Source: [Zimmermannella] faecalis ATCC 13722 (lineage in GTDB: Bacteria; Actinomycetota; Actinomycetes; Actinomycetales; Microbacteriaceae). Taken from it: a DNA stretch of 64,000 nucleotides. The stretch covers positions 110,448 to 174,447 of the forward strand of contig NZ_KB907080.1 in assembly GCF_000381765.1 (NCBI RefSeq), read 5' to 3'. Made by a program: the position numbers and the translations under genes. Shown piece after piece: positions 25,707 through 36,281 of the stretch (the first letter of the stretch is position 1; each line of letters starts with the position of its first letter). The notes under the pieces are model-generated. The model was not told where the DNA came from. It made no database searches and saw only the letters and a program-made list of their open reading frames with translations.

Positions 25707-26297
25707 CTAGGCGTCGCCGAGCGCGATCGACGCGTCGATCGTCTCGACGAGCGCGGCGTTCTCGGCGATGTCTTCGCCACGGAACTCGACGGCGTAGATC
25801 GTGCCGGTCGACGCGTCCTCGAGGAACCAGTAGTGCACGAACATCGGTACGCCCGACTCGGTCTCGTACGACTGCTCGGCGGTGCGCGCCGACGCGACGC
25901 CGGGGTACGGCTGCGCGGTCGCGCTGCCGCCATTCACATAGCCCGAAACCGTCGGGCCCGGTTCGTCGCCGTCAGTGACCTGGTCCACCGCCTCCGACAC
26001 GGTCGTCGCGTCGTGGTAGTCGGGCGAGAACCGCAGCGACGAGGTCGTGCTGCTCGAGTCGAGCGCATAGGCGACGGGATACACTTCGCTGCCACGCGTG
26101 GCGCTCACGTCGGTCCAGTCGGCCGGCACCTCAACGTGCAGGGCTGCGACCGAAACCGTCTCGGTCATGACCTCGTGCGTTTCGGGGCCCGAGGCGGCGA
26201 ATTCGCCCGCGCTCTGGGTGACTACCGGCGAGCATCCGGCCACCGCCAGACAGAGCAGTGCACCGGCCATCGCGGTCACCCCTCGCCTGAAATGCAC
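25707..26297 (-). CDS. lipoprotein of unknown function
   Basis: About 196 residues from the GTG at 26297, which gives the basic start VHFRRG before the hydrophobic core; the lipobox is LAVAGC. The mature part contains VSVAALHVEVPADWTDVS and ends with VYAVEFRGEDIAENAALVET, a layout like small secreted proteins of PsbP/LpqN type, but I cannot name the family. There are no obvious partners: it lies between the alcohol dehydrogenase (same strand) and a divergent rhomboid gene. The start is less certain than the rest; an ATG at 26270 would remove the basic residues. Confidence 0.75.
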   Translation of the reverse strand: MHFRRGVTAMAGALLCLAVAGCSPVVTQSAGEFAASGPETHEVMTETVSVAALHVEVPADWTDVSATRGSEVYPVAYALDSSSTTSSLRFSPDYHDATTVSEAVDQVTDGDEPGPTVSGYVNGGSATAQPYPGVASARTAEQSYETESGVPMFVHYWFLEDASTGTIYAVEFRGEDIAENAALVETIDASIALGDA

Positions 26298-26355
26298 CCC
26301 TAGACAGTAGCAACTCGTGGAGCGTTCAAAAAACCGACTGTGATGAACTACCTGC

Positions 26356-26952
26356 ATGAGCGCGCATGAACATATTCACGATGATGTTCAACCTCGCCGC
26401 TGGCCTGCGGTTTTGCATCCGGTGGTGCTCGTCGCGCTCATGTGGGCGATCGAGTTCCTTGACCGAATACTCCCGGGCCAGTGGGAACGCTTCGGCCTGC
26501 GCGGCTGGGATTTCTCGTCGCTCGGCGGCATCGTGCTCGCGCCGCTCCTCCACACCGACTGGGCGCACCTCGCCGGGAACTCGGTTCCGTTCGTCGTGCT
26601 CGGTGCCCTCGTCGCGATCGAGGGGGCGCGGCGGTACTGGCTCGTCACCGCGCTCATCGCCCTCGTCGGCGCAATCGGGCCACTGCTGCTCACGGCGCCG
26701 GGCACGCTCACGGTCGGCGCCTCGGGGCTCGTGTTTGGCTACTTCGCGTACGTCATGACGCGCGTCGTCGTCGTGCCCGGCGTGCGCCATCGGCTGCTCT
26801 TCGGCGCCATCGCCGTGATCGTCGCGATCGCGTACGGCGGCGTCATGTTCGCGGGCATTTTCGCGGCCGGCGCTGGCGTCTCGTGGCAGGGCCACCTCAC
26901 GGGCGCGATCGGCGGCATCGTCGCGGCGCTCGTGCTCCGCGAGCGCGACTAA
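26356..26952 (+). CDS. rhomboid-family intramembrane serine protease
   Basis: A 198-residue protein with six membrane helices. It has the rhomboid signature: HTDWAHLAGNSVPF (His and Asn of helix 2), TVGASGLVFGYF (GxSG with the catalytic Ser) and WQGHLTGAIGG (catalytic His in the last helix). It cleaves membrane-spanning substrates; none can be identified here. The short polar N-terminus is probably cytoplasmic. Its 3' end overlaps the convergent thiQ-like gene by 4 bases. Confidence 0.9.
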   Translation: MSAHEHIHDDVQPRRWPAVLHPVVLVALMWAIEFLDRILPGQWERFGLRGWDFSSLGGIVLAPLLHTDWAHLAGNSVPFVVLGALVAIEGARRYWLVTALIALVGAIGPLLLTAPGTLTVGASGLVFGYFAYVMTRVVVVPGVRHRLLFGAIAVIVAIAYGGVMFAGIFAAGAGVSWQGHLTGAIGGIVAALVLRERD

Positions 26953-27611
26953 CGCGTGACGAGGTGGCCCTCGTGGAGGTAGAGGATGCGGTCGGCAATC
27001 GTCGCGGCCTCGCCCTCGTCGTGCGTCACGTGTACCGCGCTCGTGCCGGTCGTCGTGAGAATCCGCCGCAGATCGCCCGTGAGCCGCTCGCGCAGCCCCC
27101 GGTCGAGCGCCGAGAGCGGTTCGTCGAGCAGCAGAAGCTGCGGCCGCGTCGCGAGCGACCGGGCCAGCGCGACGCGCTGCGCCTGGCCACCCGACAGGGT
27201 CTGCACGGGCCGGTCGGCGAACCCCTCGAGCCCAACAAGTTCGAGCATCTCGGTGACCCGGTCGGCGATCACGGCGCGCGGGGCCCGCTGCGCCTCGAGC
27301 CCGTAGGCGATGTTGCGCCCGACCGTGCGATACGGGAACAGCTGGCCGTCTTGGAACACCATGCCGCAGTCGCGCCGGTGCGTCGGCACGTCGTTCACGA
27401 CGCGGCCGCGCATGCGAATCTCACCCTTCGTCACCCGCTCGAGCCCGGCGATGCCGCGCAGCGTGGTCGACTTGCCCGAGCCCGATTCGCCGAGCAGGGC
27501 AATCACCTCGCCGTCGGCCACCTCGAAATCGAGGTCGTGCACGGCCTCGGTGTCGTCGTCGAACGCGATGCTCACGCCGCGCAGTTCGAGGGCGAGTTCG
27601 GTGTTGCTCAC
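26949..27611 (-). CDS. thiQ: thiamine ABC importer ATPase
   Basis: A 220-residue ATPase with Walker A GESGSGKST, Q-loop VFQDGQLFPYRTV, signature TLSGGQAQR, Walker B LLLLDEPLSALD and H-loop VTHDEGEA. The short length (no regulatory C-terminal domain) fits ThiQ. The GTG start at 27611 overlaps the permease stop (GTGA). Substrate assignment rests on the TPP riboswitch that leads this operon and on the matching permease and binding protein. Confidence 0.88.
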   Translation of the reverse strand: MSNTELALELRGVSIAFDDDTEAVHDLDFEVADGEVIALLGESGSGKSTTLRGIAGLERVTKGEIRMRGRVVNDVPTHRRDCGMVFQDGQLFPYRTVGRNIAYGLEAQRAPRAVIADRVTEMLELVGLEGFADRPVQTLSGGQAQRVALARSLATRPQLLLLDEPLSALDRGLRERLTGDLRRILTTTGTSAVHVTHDEGEAATIADRILYLHEGHLVTR

Positions 27612-29251
27612 CAGGCGCCTCCAATGGTCGTCTTCGCCCCGCGGGGCCGGAGCCACTCGCTGAGCAGCATGATTGTCGCGCACACCACGGCGAGCACGAC
27701 GGCGGCGGCGAGCGCCATGCCGTAGTTGTCGCCGCCGGGGCGCCCGAGCAGGCGCGCGATGAGGATGGGCAGGGTCGCGCGGTCGGGCGCCGCGAGAAAG
27801 CTCGTGGCCCCGAACTCGCCGAGCGAGATCGCGAACGCGAAGCCGGCCCCCACCCCGAGGGCGCGGGCGAGCACGGGCCCGTCGACGGTCGCGAGCACGC
27901 GCCAGGGGCCCGCGCCGAGGGTGCGGGCGGCCTCGCGCAGGGCGGGGTCGATCGCCCGCATCGCCGGCACGAGCGAGCGCACGACGAGGGGCAGCGCGAC
28001 GACGGCCTGCGCGAGCGGCACGAGCACGCCCGAGTGCGCGAGCTGCGGTGCGAGCGCCTGCAGCGACACGACGTACCCAAAGCCGAGCGTGACGGCCGAC
28101 ACTCCGAGCGGCAGCATGATCGCGACGTCGAGCAGCCGCTGGGCCCCCGCCGCGGCGCCGCGCGTGCGCCGCGAGAGCAGGAGCGCGAGCGGAATCCCGA
28201 ACAGCAGCGAGATCCACGTCGCGTCGACGGCCGCCTGCAGCGAGTGCGCGAGCGCCTGCGCGGGCGTGATGCCGCCGGCGAAGCCCATCCCGCTCGTCGA
28301 AAGCGCCTCGTAGTTGTGCAGGCTCCACTCGCCGTCAACGAGCACCGAGCGCACGAGCAGCGTCGCGAGCGGCAGCAGCACGACCCCGAAGACCGTGACG
28401 AGCGTGACGATGAGCGCTGGGGCATCCGCCCGCCGCAGCGGCCGGTCGCGGGTGTCGCGCTGCTTGATCGCGGTCTCGGTGCGCCGGTTCAGGCGCGACG
28501 AGACGACGAGCGCCGCGACCACAATCAAGAGCTGCAGCGTCGAGAGCACGGCGGCCGTGCGCAGGTCGAGGAACACCGTGGTCTCCGTGTAGATCTCGGT
28601 CTCGAGCGTGCCGGGGGCCGGCGTGCCGAGCGTGAGCACGATGCCGAACGCGGTTGAGCAGAACAGGAACACGAGCCCGGCCGCAGCAGTGATCGCGGGC
28701 GCGAGCTGCGGCAGCGTCACGGATAGGAATGCACGCGCCGGTGAGGCGCCTAGGGTTCGCGCCGCCTCGCCAAGCCCGGGGTCGATGCTGCGCCAGAACG
28801 TGCCGACCTGGCGCACGACGACCGAAACGTTGAAGAACACCATCGCGAACACGACCGCCGCGGTCGTGCCGTCGATGCCGAGCCAGCCGAGCGGCCCGCC
28901 CGTGCCGAGCAGCGAGCGGAACGCGACGCCGACGACCACGGTGGGGAGCACGAACGGCACCGTGATGATGCCGCGCAGCAGCGCCCGGCCGGGCACGCGG
29001 CGGCGGTAGAGGATGCTCGCGGTCGGCACCCCGAGCAACACGGCGCCGACCGCGGCGGCGAGCGCCATGCCGACGGTGTTGCCGAGCAGCCGCCAGGTGC
29101 GGGTGCTGCCGAGTACCTCGCCGTAGCCCGAGAGGTCGAGCCCCGACTCCCCCGAGATGCCCCGCCACAGCATGCTGGCCACGGGCCAGCCGAAGAACAG
29201 GGCGAGGAAGGCGAGGACGCAGGCGCCCGCGACCCAGCTAGCGAGCCTCAT
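27608..29251 (-). CDS. thiP: thiamine ABC importer permease, ThiP-type
   Basis: A 547-residue protein with two fused permease units, as in ThiP. Each has an EAA loop: IDPGLGEAARTLGASPARAF in the first half and IDPALREAARTLGAGPWRVL in the second. About twelve helices are predicted. The ATG at 29251 lies 14 bases inside the binding-protein gene, and the stop overlaps the ATPase start, so all three genes are coupled. It forms the whole channel by itself for thiamine or thiamine pyrophosphate. Confidence 0.88.
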   Translation of the reverse strand: MRLASWVAGACVLAFLALFFGWPVASMLWRGISGESGLDLSGYGEVLGSTRTWRLLGNTVGMALAAAVGAVLLGVPTASILYRRRVPGRALLRGIITVPFVLPTVVVGVAFRSLLGTGGPLGWLGIDGTTAAVVFAMVFFNVSVVVRQVGTFWRSIDPGLGEAARTLGASPARAFLSVTLPQLAPAITAAAGLVFLFCSTAFGIVLTLGTPAPGTLETEIYTETTVFLDLRTAAVLSTLQLLIVVAALVVSSRLNRRTETAIKQRDTRDRPLRRADAPALIVTLVTVFGVVLLPLATLLVRSVLVDGEWSLHNYEALSTSGMGFAGGITPAQALAHSLQAAVDATWISLLFGIPLALLLSRRTRGAAAGAQRLLDVAIMLPLGVSAVTLGFGYVVSLQALAPQLAHSGVLVPLAQAVVALPLVVRSLVPAMRAIDPALREAARTLGAGPWRVLATVDGPVLARALGVGAGFAFAISLGEFGATSFLAAPDRATLPILIARLLGRPGGDNYGMALAAAVVLAVVCATIMLLSEWLRPRGAKTTIGGAW

Positions 29252-30299
29252 ACAGGGCGGTCCACTCCTCAAGCCAGGTGTCGCGGTGCTCGGCGACCTC
29301 GGCCGGGTCGACGTCGATCGGGTCGTCGACGAGCGAGGCGTGCTCGGCCCACTCGCTCGGCAGCTCGACCGACTCATCGACCGGATACATGTACATGCCC
29401 TCGGGCAGCGCCTGCTGGAACTCGGTGTCGAGCATGAAGTCGATGAACGCCTGCGCACCCTCGGGGTTCTCGGCGCCGGCGGTGACACCCGCGTACTCGA
29501 CCTGCGTCGTGCAGCTTGCGTCGAGCACGCCAGTCGCGCCGCCCGCCTCGGCCGGCGACGACGAGTAGCTGAGCACGAGCGGGAACTCCCCCTCGCCCTC
29601 GGCGCCCGAGAAGTCGACGTAGTACACGTCCGACCAGCTCGCCTCGATCTTCGCGCCGCCGTCGAGCAGCTGCTGCCAGTAGTCCTGCCAGCCGTCGCCA
29701 TACTCGCCCACGGTCGCGACGAGGAACGCGAGGCCGGGCGACGAGGTCGTCGGGTTTGTGAGGGCGAGGAGCTCGGCATACTCGGGCTGCGCGAGCTCGT
29801 CGAGGGTCGTCGGCTCGGCCATGCCCTGCTCCTCGAACCAGGCGTGGTCGATGTTCACGCACACCTGGCCCTGGTCGATCGGGGTGAGCGCGTCGCCGAG
29901 CGCGAGACTCTCGGCGGATGCGGGCAGGTTCGGCGACGAGTACGGCGCGAGCACGCCCGCGTCGAGCACGGTCGCGGCCGAATAGTTGTCGATGCCGTAC
30001 ACGCCGTCGACGCCGGGCGCATCGCCGGCGAGCAGGAGCTGGCTCGTGATGACGCCGGCGTCGCCGGGCGACGTGATGACGAGGTCGTAGCCCGTCGACT
30101 CCTCAAACTGTGCGATGAGCTCGTCGCTCACGCCGAACGAGTCGTGCGTGAGGAAGGTGACGGTGCCGGATGCGCTGCCCGACTCGGTCGCGCTGGTACC
30201 GCCGCCCGTGCCGGTCGCGGCGAGCGTGCATCCGCTCAGGGCGAGGGCCGAGGCGGCCGCGGTGACCGCGAAGAGGCCGCGGGTGACGGATCGTTGCAT
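29238..30299 (-). CDS. thiB: thiamine-binding lipoprotein, ThiB-type
   Basis: A 353-residue binding protein with signal peptide and lipobox ALSGC. VTFLTHDSFGVSDELIAQFE after the linker is the ThiB/TbpA N-terminal pattern, and GVYGIDNYSA, LVLSYSSSPAE and the later MYMYPVDESVELP follow the same family. GGAGG lies four bases before ATG 30299, inside a hairpin. The TPP riboswitch upstream ties the system to thiamine. Confidence 0.92.
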   Translation of the reverse strand: MQRSVTRGLFAVTAAASALALSGCTLAATGTGGGTSATESGSASGTVTFLTHDSFGVSDELIAQFEESTGYDLVITSPGDAGVITSQLLLAGDAPGVDGVYGIDNYSAATVLDAGVLAPYSSPNLPASAESLALGDALTPIDQGQVCVNIDHAWFEEQGMAEPTTLDELAQPEYAELLALTNPTTSSPGLAFLVATVGEYGDGWQDYWQQLLDGGAKIEASWSDVYYVDFSGAEGEGEFPLVLSYSSSPAEAGGATGVLDASCTTQVEYAGVTAGAENPEGAQAFIDFMLDTEFQQALPEGMYMYPVDESVELPSEWAEHASLVDDPIDVDPAEVAEHRDTWLEEWTALYEAR

Positions 30300-30303
30300 G
30301 ATT

Positions 30304-30321
30304 CCTCCATTCGCATGGAGG
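30304..30321 (-). promoter_or_regulatory. Shine-Dalgarno-sequestering hairpin of thiB
   Basis: In the mRNA, CCTCCAT pairs perfectly with ATGGAGG through a GCGA tetraloop. ATGGAGG contains the thiB Shine-Dalgarno, four bases from the start codon. It is the natural expression platform for the riboswitch directly upstream: ligand-bound, hairpin formed, translation off. Confidence 0.8.
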
Positions 30322-30359
30322 GCCCGCGTGCCACGGTGGTGGGCGCGCGGGGAGAGAAC

Positions 30360-30445
30360 TCGACTTCCTTCGCCGGTACGAGCCGGATCAGGTTCGAGGG
30401 TCTGCCAGTGTGGCACTCTCAGCGCCGCTCGGCGCTCCCCTGTCG
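30360..30445 (-). promoter_or_regulatory. TPP riboswitch (THI box) of the thiBPQ operon
   Basis: Read on the minus strand the conserved blocks come in order: GGGGAGC, GCTGAGAGTGCC, ACCCTCGAACCTGATC, then TACCGGCGAAGGAAGT. This is the standard thiamine-pyrophosphate aptamer. A candidate -10 TAGGCT (30460-30455) would place the transcript start a few bases before the aptamer. Bound TPP should switch the operon off. Confidence 0.95.
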
Positions 30446-30504
30446 TAGTTCACGAGCCTACCCCAGCGTCGACGCCGTCATGCTCCCGGCGCCCGCGACG
30501 CCCC

Positions 30505-30533
30505 ACCCTCTCGACACTCGACCCTCTCGACAC
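30505..30533. repeat. 13-base direct repeat upstream of the thiamine operon
   Basis: ACCCTCTCGACAC occurs at 30505-30517 and again at 30521-30533, three bases apart (16-base period). It lies about 45 bases beyond the candidate thi -10 element, so it could be an activator site or a slippage product. Confidence 0.6.
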
Positions 30534-30541
30534 CCCACCAA

Positions 30542-30604
30542 CGCGAACTGACGGCAATTTGCGGCTTTTCTGTTGAAAAAGCCGCAAATTGCCGTCAGTT
30601 CGCG
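30542..30604. terminator. 28-base perfect inverted repeat downstream of gdhA
   Basis: Arms 30542-30569 and 30577-30604 are perfectly complementary (28 pairs) around a 7-base loop. It starts 46 bases after the gdhA stop and lies before the thi promoter, so termination of gdhA is its simplest role. It is longer and more AT-rich (runs of T and A next to the loop) than other hairpins here. Confidence 0.7.
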
Positions 30605-30649
30605 GAGATAGCGGGGTGGATGCGCGGGGCTAAAACGCAGTGAGTCGGG

Positions 30650-32780
<2,131 letters not shown>

Positions 32781-32784
<4 letters not shown>

Positions 32785-33317
32785 TCGGCCGGCTTCGCCT
32801 CGCTTCGCATGGGGGCGGGCGCCCCGACGTAGGGCTGCCACGCTTCGCGCTCGGCGTCGCTGATGCGTCGCGGGCGCCCCGTCGTCGTGTCGATGAACAC
32901 GATGGTGCTTCGCGCGACCGTGAAGAGCGTGCGCGACTCGTCGGTGACGGGGCTCCACACCTCGTACGACACCTCGGCCGAGGCGGCGCCGATCTTGCTG
33001 ATCCACAGCTGCACGTCGACCGGGTAGTGCAGGTGTGGAATCGGCGCGCGGTACTCAATCTGCTGCGCCGCGATGAGCGTCGCGGTGTCGGCCCCGACCC
33101 CCGCCGAAACAACGGCGAGGGGTCGGGGCTGCTCGTCACTGCCCTCGGGCACGACCCAGAAGGCCTGCACGCGCGCCTCTTCGAGGAGCGTGAACATCGT
33201 GGCGTTGTTCACGTGGCCGTAGCCGTCGAGGTCGCGCCAGCGCACCTGAATCGGCACGTGGAAGCGGCGCTCGCCGTCGGCATCGCCGGTCGACCAGCAG
33301 TCGTAGAGGGTCGACAT
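32781..33317 (-). CDS. hot-dog acyl-CoA thioesterase (4-hydroxybenzoyl-CoA thioesterase family)
   Basis: A 178-residue protein with the family's active-site region VRWRDLDGYGHVNNATMFTL, where the Asp and the HVNN turn are diagnostic, followed by FTVARSTIVFIDTTTGRP. It hydrolyses an acyl-CoA; chain type unknown. The ATG shares one base with the ettA stop (TAATG), and its own stop overlaps the next gene, so three genes are read as a coupled unit behind ettA. Confidence 0.9.
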
Positions 33318-34999
33318 TAGTCGCGCGTGAGCTTGCGGTACGTGACCCGCGACGGCTTCGCCGCGTCGGGGCCGAGCCGCTCGATCTTGTTCGCCTCGTA
33401 GCCCTCGAAGTTGCCCTCGAACCAGTACCACTTCGACGGGTCTTCTTCGGTGCCCTCGTAGGCGAGGATGTGCGTGGCCACGCGGTCGAGGAACCACCGG
33501 TCGTGGGTGATGACCACGGCGCAGCCGGGGTACTCGAGCAGCGCGTTCTCGAGGCTCGAGAGGGTCTCGACGTCGAGGTCGTTCGTCGGCTCGTCGAGGA
33601 GCAGCAGGTTGCCGCCCTGCTTCAGCGTGAGCGCGAGGTTGAGGCGGTTGCGCTCACCACCCGAGAGCACGCCGGCCTTCTTCTGCTGGTCGGGGCCCTT
33701 GAACCCGAACGACGAGACGTACGCGCGCGAGGGAATCTCAACCTGGCCGACCTGAATGTAGTCGAGTCCGTCGGAGACGACCTCCCACACCGACTTCTGC
33801 GAGTCGATGCCGGCGCGGCCCTGGTCGACGTACGAGATCTTCACGGTCTCGCCGATCTTCAGGTCGCCGCCGTCGAGCTCTTCGAATCCGACGATGGTCT
33901 TGAAGAGCGTCGACTTACCGACACCGTTCGGGCCGATGATGCCGACGATGCCGTTGCGCGGCAGCGAGAACGAGAGGTGGTCGAAGAGCACGCGGTCGCC
34001 GAAGCCCTTCTTCAGGTCCTTCGCCTCGATCACGACGTTGCCGAGGCGCGGCCCCGGCGGAATCTGAATCTCTTCGAAGTCGAGCTTGCGGGTGCGCTCG
34101 GCCTCGGCAGCCATCTCTTCGTATCGGGCGAGACGGGCCTTCGACTTCGCCTGGCGACCCTTCGAGTTCGAACGAACCCACTCGAGTTCGTCGGCGAGGC
34201 GCTTCGCGAGCTTCGCATCCTTCTTGCCCTGAATCTGCAGGCGCTCGCGCTTCTTCTCGAGGTAGGTCGAGTAGTTGCCCTCGTAGGGGTAGAGGCGACC
34301 GCGGTCGACCTCGGCGATCCACTGGGCGACGTGGTCGAGGAAGTACCGGTCGTGGGTGACGGCGATGACGGCGCCAGGGTACTTCTGCAGGTGCTGCTCG
34401 AGCCAGAGCACGCTCTCGGCGTCGAGGTGGTTCGTGGGCTCGTCGAGGAGCAGCAGGTCGGGCTTCTCGAGCAGGAGCTTGCAGAGGGCGACGCGGCGGC
34501 GCTCACCACCCGAGAGGTTCGTGACGGGCTCGTCGGCGGGCGGGCAGCGCAGCGCATCCATCGCCTGCTCGAGCTGGTTGTCGAGGTCCCACGCGTCGGC
34601 CGCGTCGATCTCGGTCTGCAGCGCGCCCATTTCTTCCATGAGCGCGTCGAAGTCGGCGTCGGGGTTCGCCATCTCCGCCGAGATCTCGTTGAAGCGGTCG
34701 AGCTTGCCCTTGATCGCGCCAACGCCCTCTTCGACGTTCTCGCGCACGGTCTTTTCCTCGTTGAGCGGCGGCTCCTGCAGCAGGATGCCGACCGTGAACC
34801 CGGGGGTGAGCTTCGCGTCACCGTTCGAGGGCTCGTCGAGGCCCGCCATGATCTTGAGGATGGTGGACTTCCCCGCACCGTTCGGACCGACCATGCCGAT
34901 CTTGGCGCCGGGGAAGAAGGACATGGTCACGTCGTCAAGAATGAGCTTGTCGCCCACCTTCTTGCGGGCGCGGACCATTTGATAGATGTACTCGGCCAT
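33317..34999 (-). CDS. ettA: energy-dependent translational throttle protein EttA
   Basis: A 560-residue ABC-F protein with two ATPase domains and no membrane part. Domain 1: GPNGAGKST, LSGGERRR, LLLLDEPTNHLD. Between domains lies the charged linker and arm region (KKRERLQIQGKKDAKLAKRL). Domain 2: GPNGVGKST, LSGGERNR, LLLLDEPTNDLD. Length and order match EttA, which binds the ribosomal E site and gates the first elongation step according to energy state. The start at 34999 gives the usual MAEYIYQMVRARK. Confidence 0.95.
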   Translation of the reverse strand: MAEYIYQMVRARKKVGDKLILDDVTMSFFPGAKIGMVGPNGAGKSTILKIMAGLDEPSNGDAKLTPGFTVGILLQEPPLNEEKTVRENVEEGVGAIKGKLDRFNEISAEMANPDADFDALMEEMGALQTEIDAADAWDLDNQLEQAMDALRCPPADEPVTNLSGGERRRVALCKLLLEKPDLLLLDEPTNHLDAESVLWLEQHLQKYPGAVIAVTHDRYFLDHVAQWIAEVDRGRLYPYEGNYSTYLEKKRERLQIQGKKDAKLAKRLADELEWVRSNSKGRQAKSKARLARYEEMAAEAERTRKLDFEEIQIPPGPRLGNVVIEAKDLKKGFGDRVLFDHLSFSLPRNGIVGIIGPNGVGKSTLFKTIVGFEELDGGDLKIGETVKISYVDQGRAGIDSQKSVWEVVSDGLDYIQVGQVEIPSRAYVSSFGFKGPDQQKKAGVLSGGERNRLNLALTLKQGGNLLLLDEPTNDLDVETLSSLENALLEYPGCAVVITHDRWFLDRVATHILAYEGTEEDPSKWYWFEGNFEGYEANKIERLGPDAAKPSRVTYRKLTRD

Positions 35000-35013
35000 G
35001 CGCCCCAGTCTAC

Positions 35014-35481
35014 TTACCAGTCGATGTCTTGCGTCTTCCCAATGAGGCACTTCCCAGTGCTCATCGGCTCGGCCACCATCGAGGCGTATCCCTTGCTACT
35101 GCGCTGCCCGATGAGGCACTGCCCGTCGGGCATCTTCACCGACACGATGATGTAGTCGGCCTCGAGATCGATCGTCGTGCGATCGAACGTGACCTCCATT
35201 TGCGACTTGTCGAAGCCGGCGTCGGTGAGCGTGTCGACGAAGTCGTGCGAGCTCGCCTTGTCGTCGTCGGCGAGCAGGTCGCGCAGCGTCATGTCGAAGT
35301 ACGCCTTGTTCGCCTCGGCGCCGCCCGACGGATCGAAGGTGGGGTCGGGCGTCTGCGTTGCCTGCTGCGTCTCATCGGGGCCCGGGCCATCCCCGCCGAA
35401 CGAGCAGCCAGCGAGCAACACGGTTGCGGCGAACGCGGTGGCGATGAGGCGGGATACGCCGGGCGTACGAGACGTGCGCAC
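35014..35481 (-). CDS. small lipoprotein (probable DUF6993-type)
   Basis: A 155-residue protein with a short signal peptide and lipobox VLLAGC, then a Pro/Thr/Asp-rich linker and a compact domain containing two Cys (GQCLIGQ and GKCLIGK) that could form a disulfide. The GTG at 35481 follows AAAGGA. It lies between ssb and ettA, an order I associate with Microbacteriaceae; the family name is from memory and tentative. It probably acts at the outer face of the membrane. Confidence 0.8.
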   Translation of the reverse strand: MRTSRTPGVSRLIATAFAATVLLAGCSFGGDGPGPDETQQATQTPDPTFDPSGGAEANKAYFDMTLRDLLADDDKASSHDFVDTLTDAGFDKSQMEVTFDRTTIDLEADYIIVSVKMPDGQCLIGQRSSKGYASMVAEPMSTGKCLIGKTQDIDW

Positions 35482-35500
35482 GTGCGTCCTTTCGACGGGC

Positions 35501-35537
35501 GGCCATGACTCCCCTAGCGTACGCGGGAGTCATGGCC
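35501..35537. terminator. hairpin between ssb and the lipoprotein gene
   Basis: GGCCATGACTCCC (35501-35513) pairs perfectly with GGGAGTCATGGCC (35525-35537) around an 11-base loop. It lies after the ssb stop and 20 bases before the lipoprotein start, so it ends the ssb message or attenuates read-through. Confidence 0.7.
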
Positions 35538-35570
35538 CGAACCCGCAGGTGCCACGCGCCGCGGTCCGCG

Positions 35571-36080
35571 CTAGAAGGTGGGCGCGAGGTCGTGCGGCAG
35601 ATTCGGATACTCGGCAGCGGGTTCGGGTGCGGGCGCACCAGCACCGTCGGTCCCTGCAGTCGGTGTCGACGCGGGCCGATCGAACTCGGTCGGCTCCGCC
35701 CGCGCTTGCCCGGATGCGGCGGCAGGCGTGGCCTCGTCGCGTGGCCGGCTCGCGTAGGCGAGGTCGGGGCCGAGGTGTGCGGCGATGATCTCGGCGGAGG
35801 TGCCGGTCGAGCCGTCCTGGCGCTCGTAGTTGCTGAGGCGGAACTTGCCGGTCACGACGACCCGCTGTCCCTTCCGCAGAACACCTCGGGCGTTGTCGGC
35901 GAGCCGGCCGAACGCGGTCACGCTGTACCAGTTCGTGTGGGCGTCTTCCCACTCGCCTGCCGGGGTCTGCCGGCGTTCCGACGTTGCGACGCGGAACGTG
36001 AGCCGCGAGAGGTTGTTGCCGACGGTGCGGTGCTCGGGGTCGGTGCCGAGGGTGCCGGTGATCGTGAGGTGGTCAGACAT
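35571..36080 (-). CDS. ssb: single-stranded DNA-binding protein, accessory type
   Basis: A 169-residue protein with one OB-fold at about residues 3-105 (LTITGTLGTDPEHRTVG, LTFRVATSERR, NWYSVTAFGRLADNA, VVVTGKFRLSNYE) and an Ala/Pro/Thr-rich tail. The tail ends PHDLAPTF; the acidic DDxPF tip used by SSB to recruit partner proteins is missing. The locus is not the usual rpsF-ssb-rpsR one. It is therefore probably a second SSB. AAGGAG precedes ATG 36080. Confidence 0.9.
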   Translation of the reverse strand: MSDHLTITGTLGTDPEHRTVGNNLSRLTFRVATSERRQTPAGEWEDAHTNWYSVTAFGRLADNARGVLRKGQRVVVTGKFRLSNYERQDGSTGTSAEIIAAHLGPDLAYASRPRDEATPAAASGQARAEPTEFDRPASTPTAGTDGAGAPAPEPAAEYPNLPHDLAPTF

Positions 36081-36209
36081 GATGCTCCTTCGTTCGAGTG
36101 CTGGGCGCGCCCCGGCGCGAAGGTGCCGTGCAAGGGTTGGGGATTCCGCGCCGGGTCGCGGGGCAAGTCTCACGATTCGCTACGCCCAATGCTGCCCCTC
36201 CGTCCCTGC

Positions 36210-36233
36210 CTGTGGATGACCGCGCATCCACAG
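36210..36233. promoter_or_regulatory. 9-base inverted repeat with DnaA-box-like cores
   Basis: CTGTGGATG and CATCCACAG face each other across six bases. Each contains ATCCACA, the core of the DnaA box, but neither gives a full TTATCCACA or TTGTCCACA match. It lies about 130 bases upstream of ssb. Confidence 0.35.
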
Positions 36234-36281
36234 TCAGGTCGGGAGGCCGCGCATCGACCGAAGCTGAGCGCCTGCCGAAAG

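Noticed and set aside
30542..30604. Insertion sequence ends
   Set aside because: The arms are adjacent with a 7-base loop and no transposase gene; no target duplication seen.
33470..35155. 561-codon open frame opposite ettA
   Set aside because: Same GC-driven effect; ettA is unmistakable and fills the region.
36210..36233. Replication origin (DnaA boxes)
   Set aside because: Only seven-base cores, no cluster, no AT-rich unwinding region and no dnaA/dnaN nearby.
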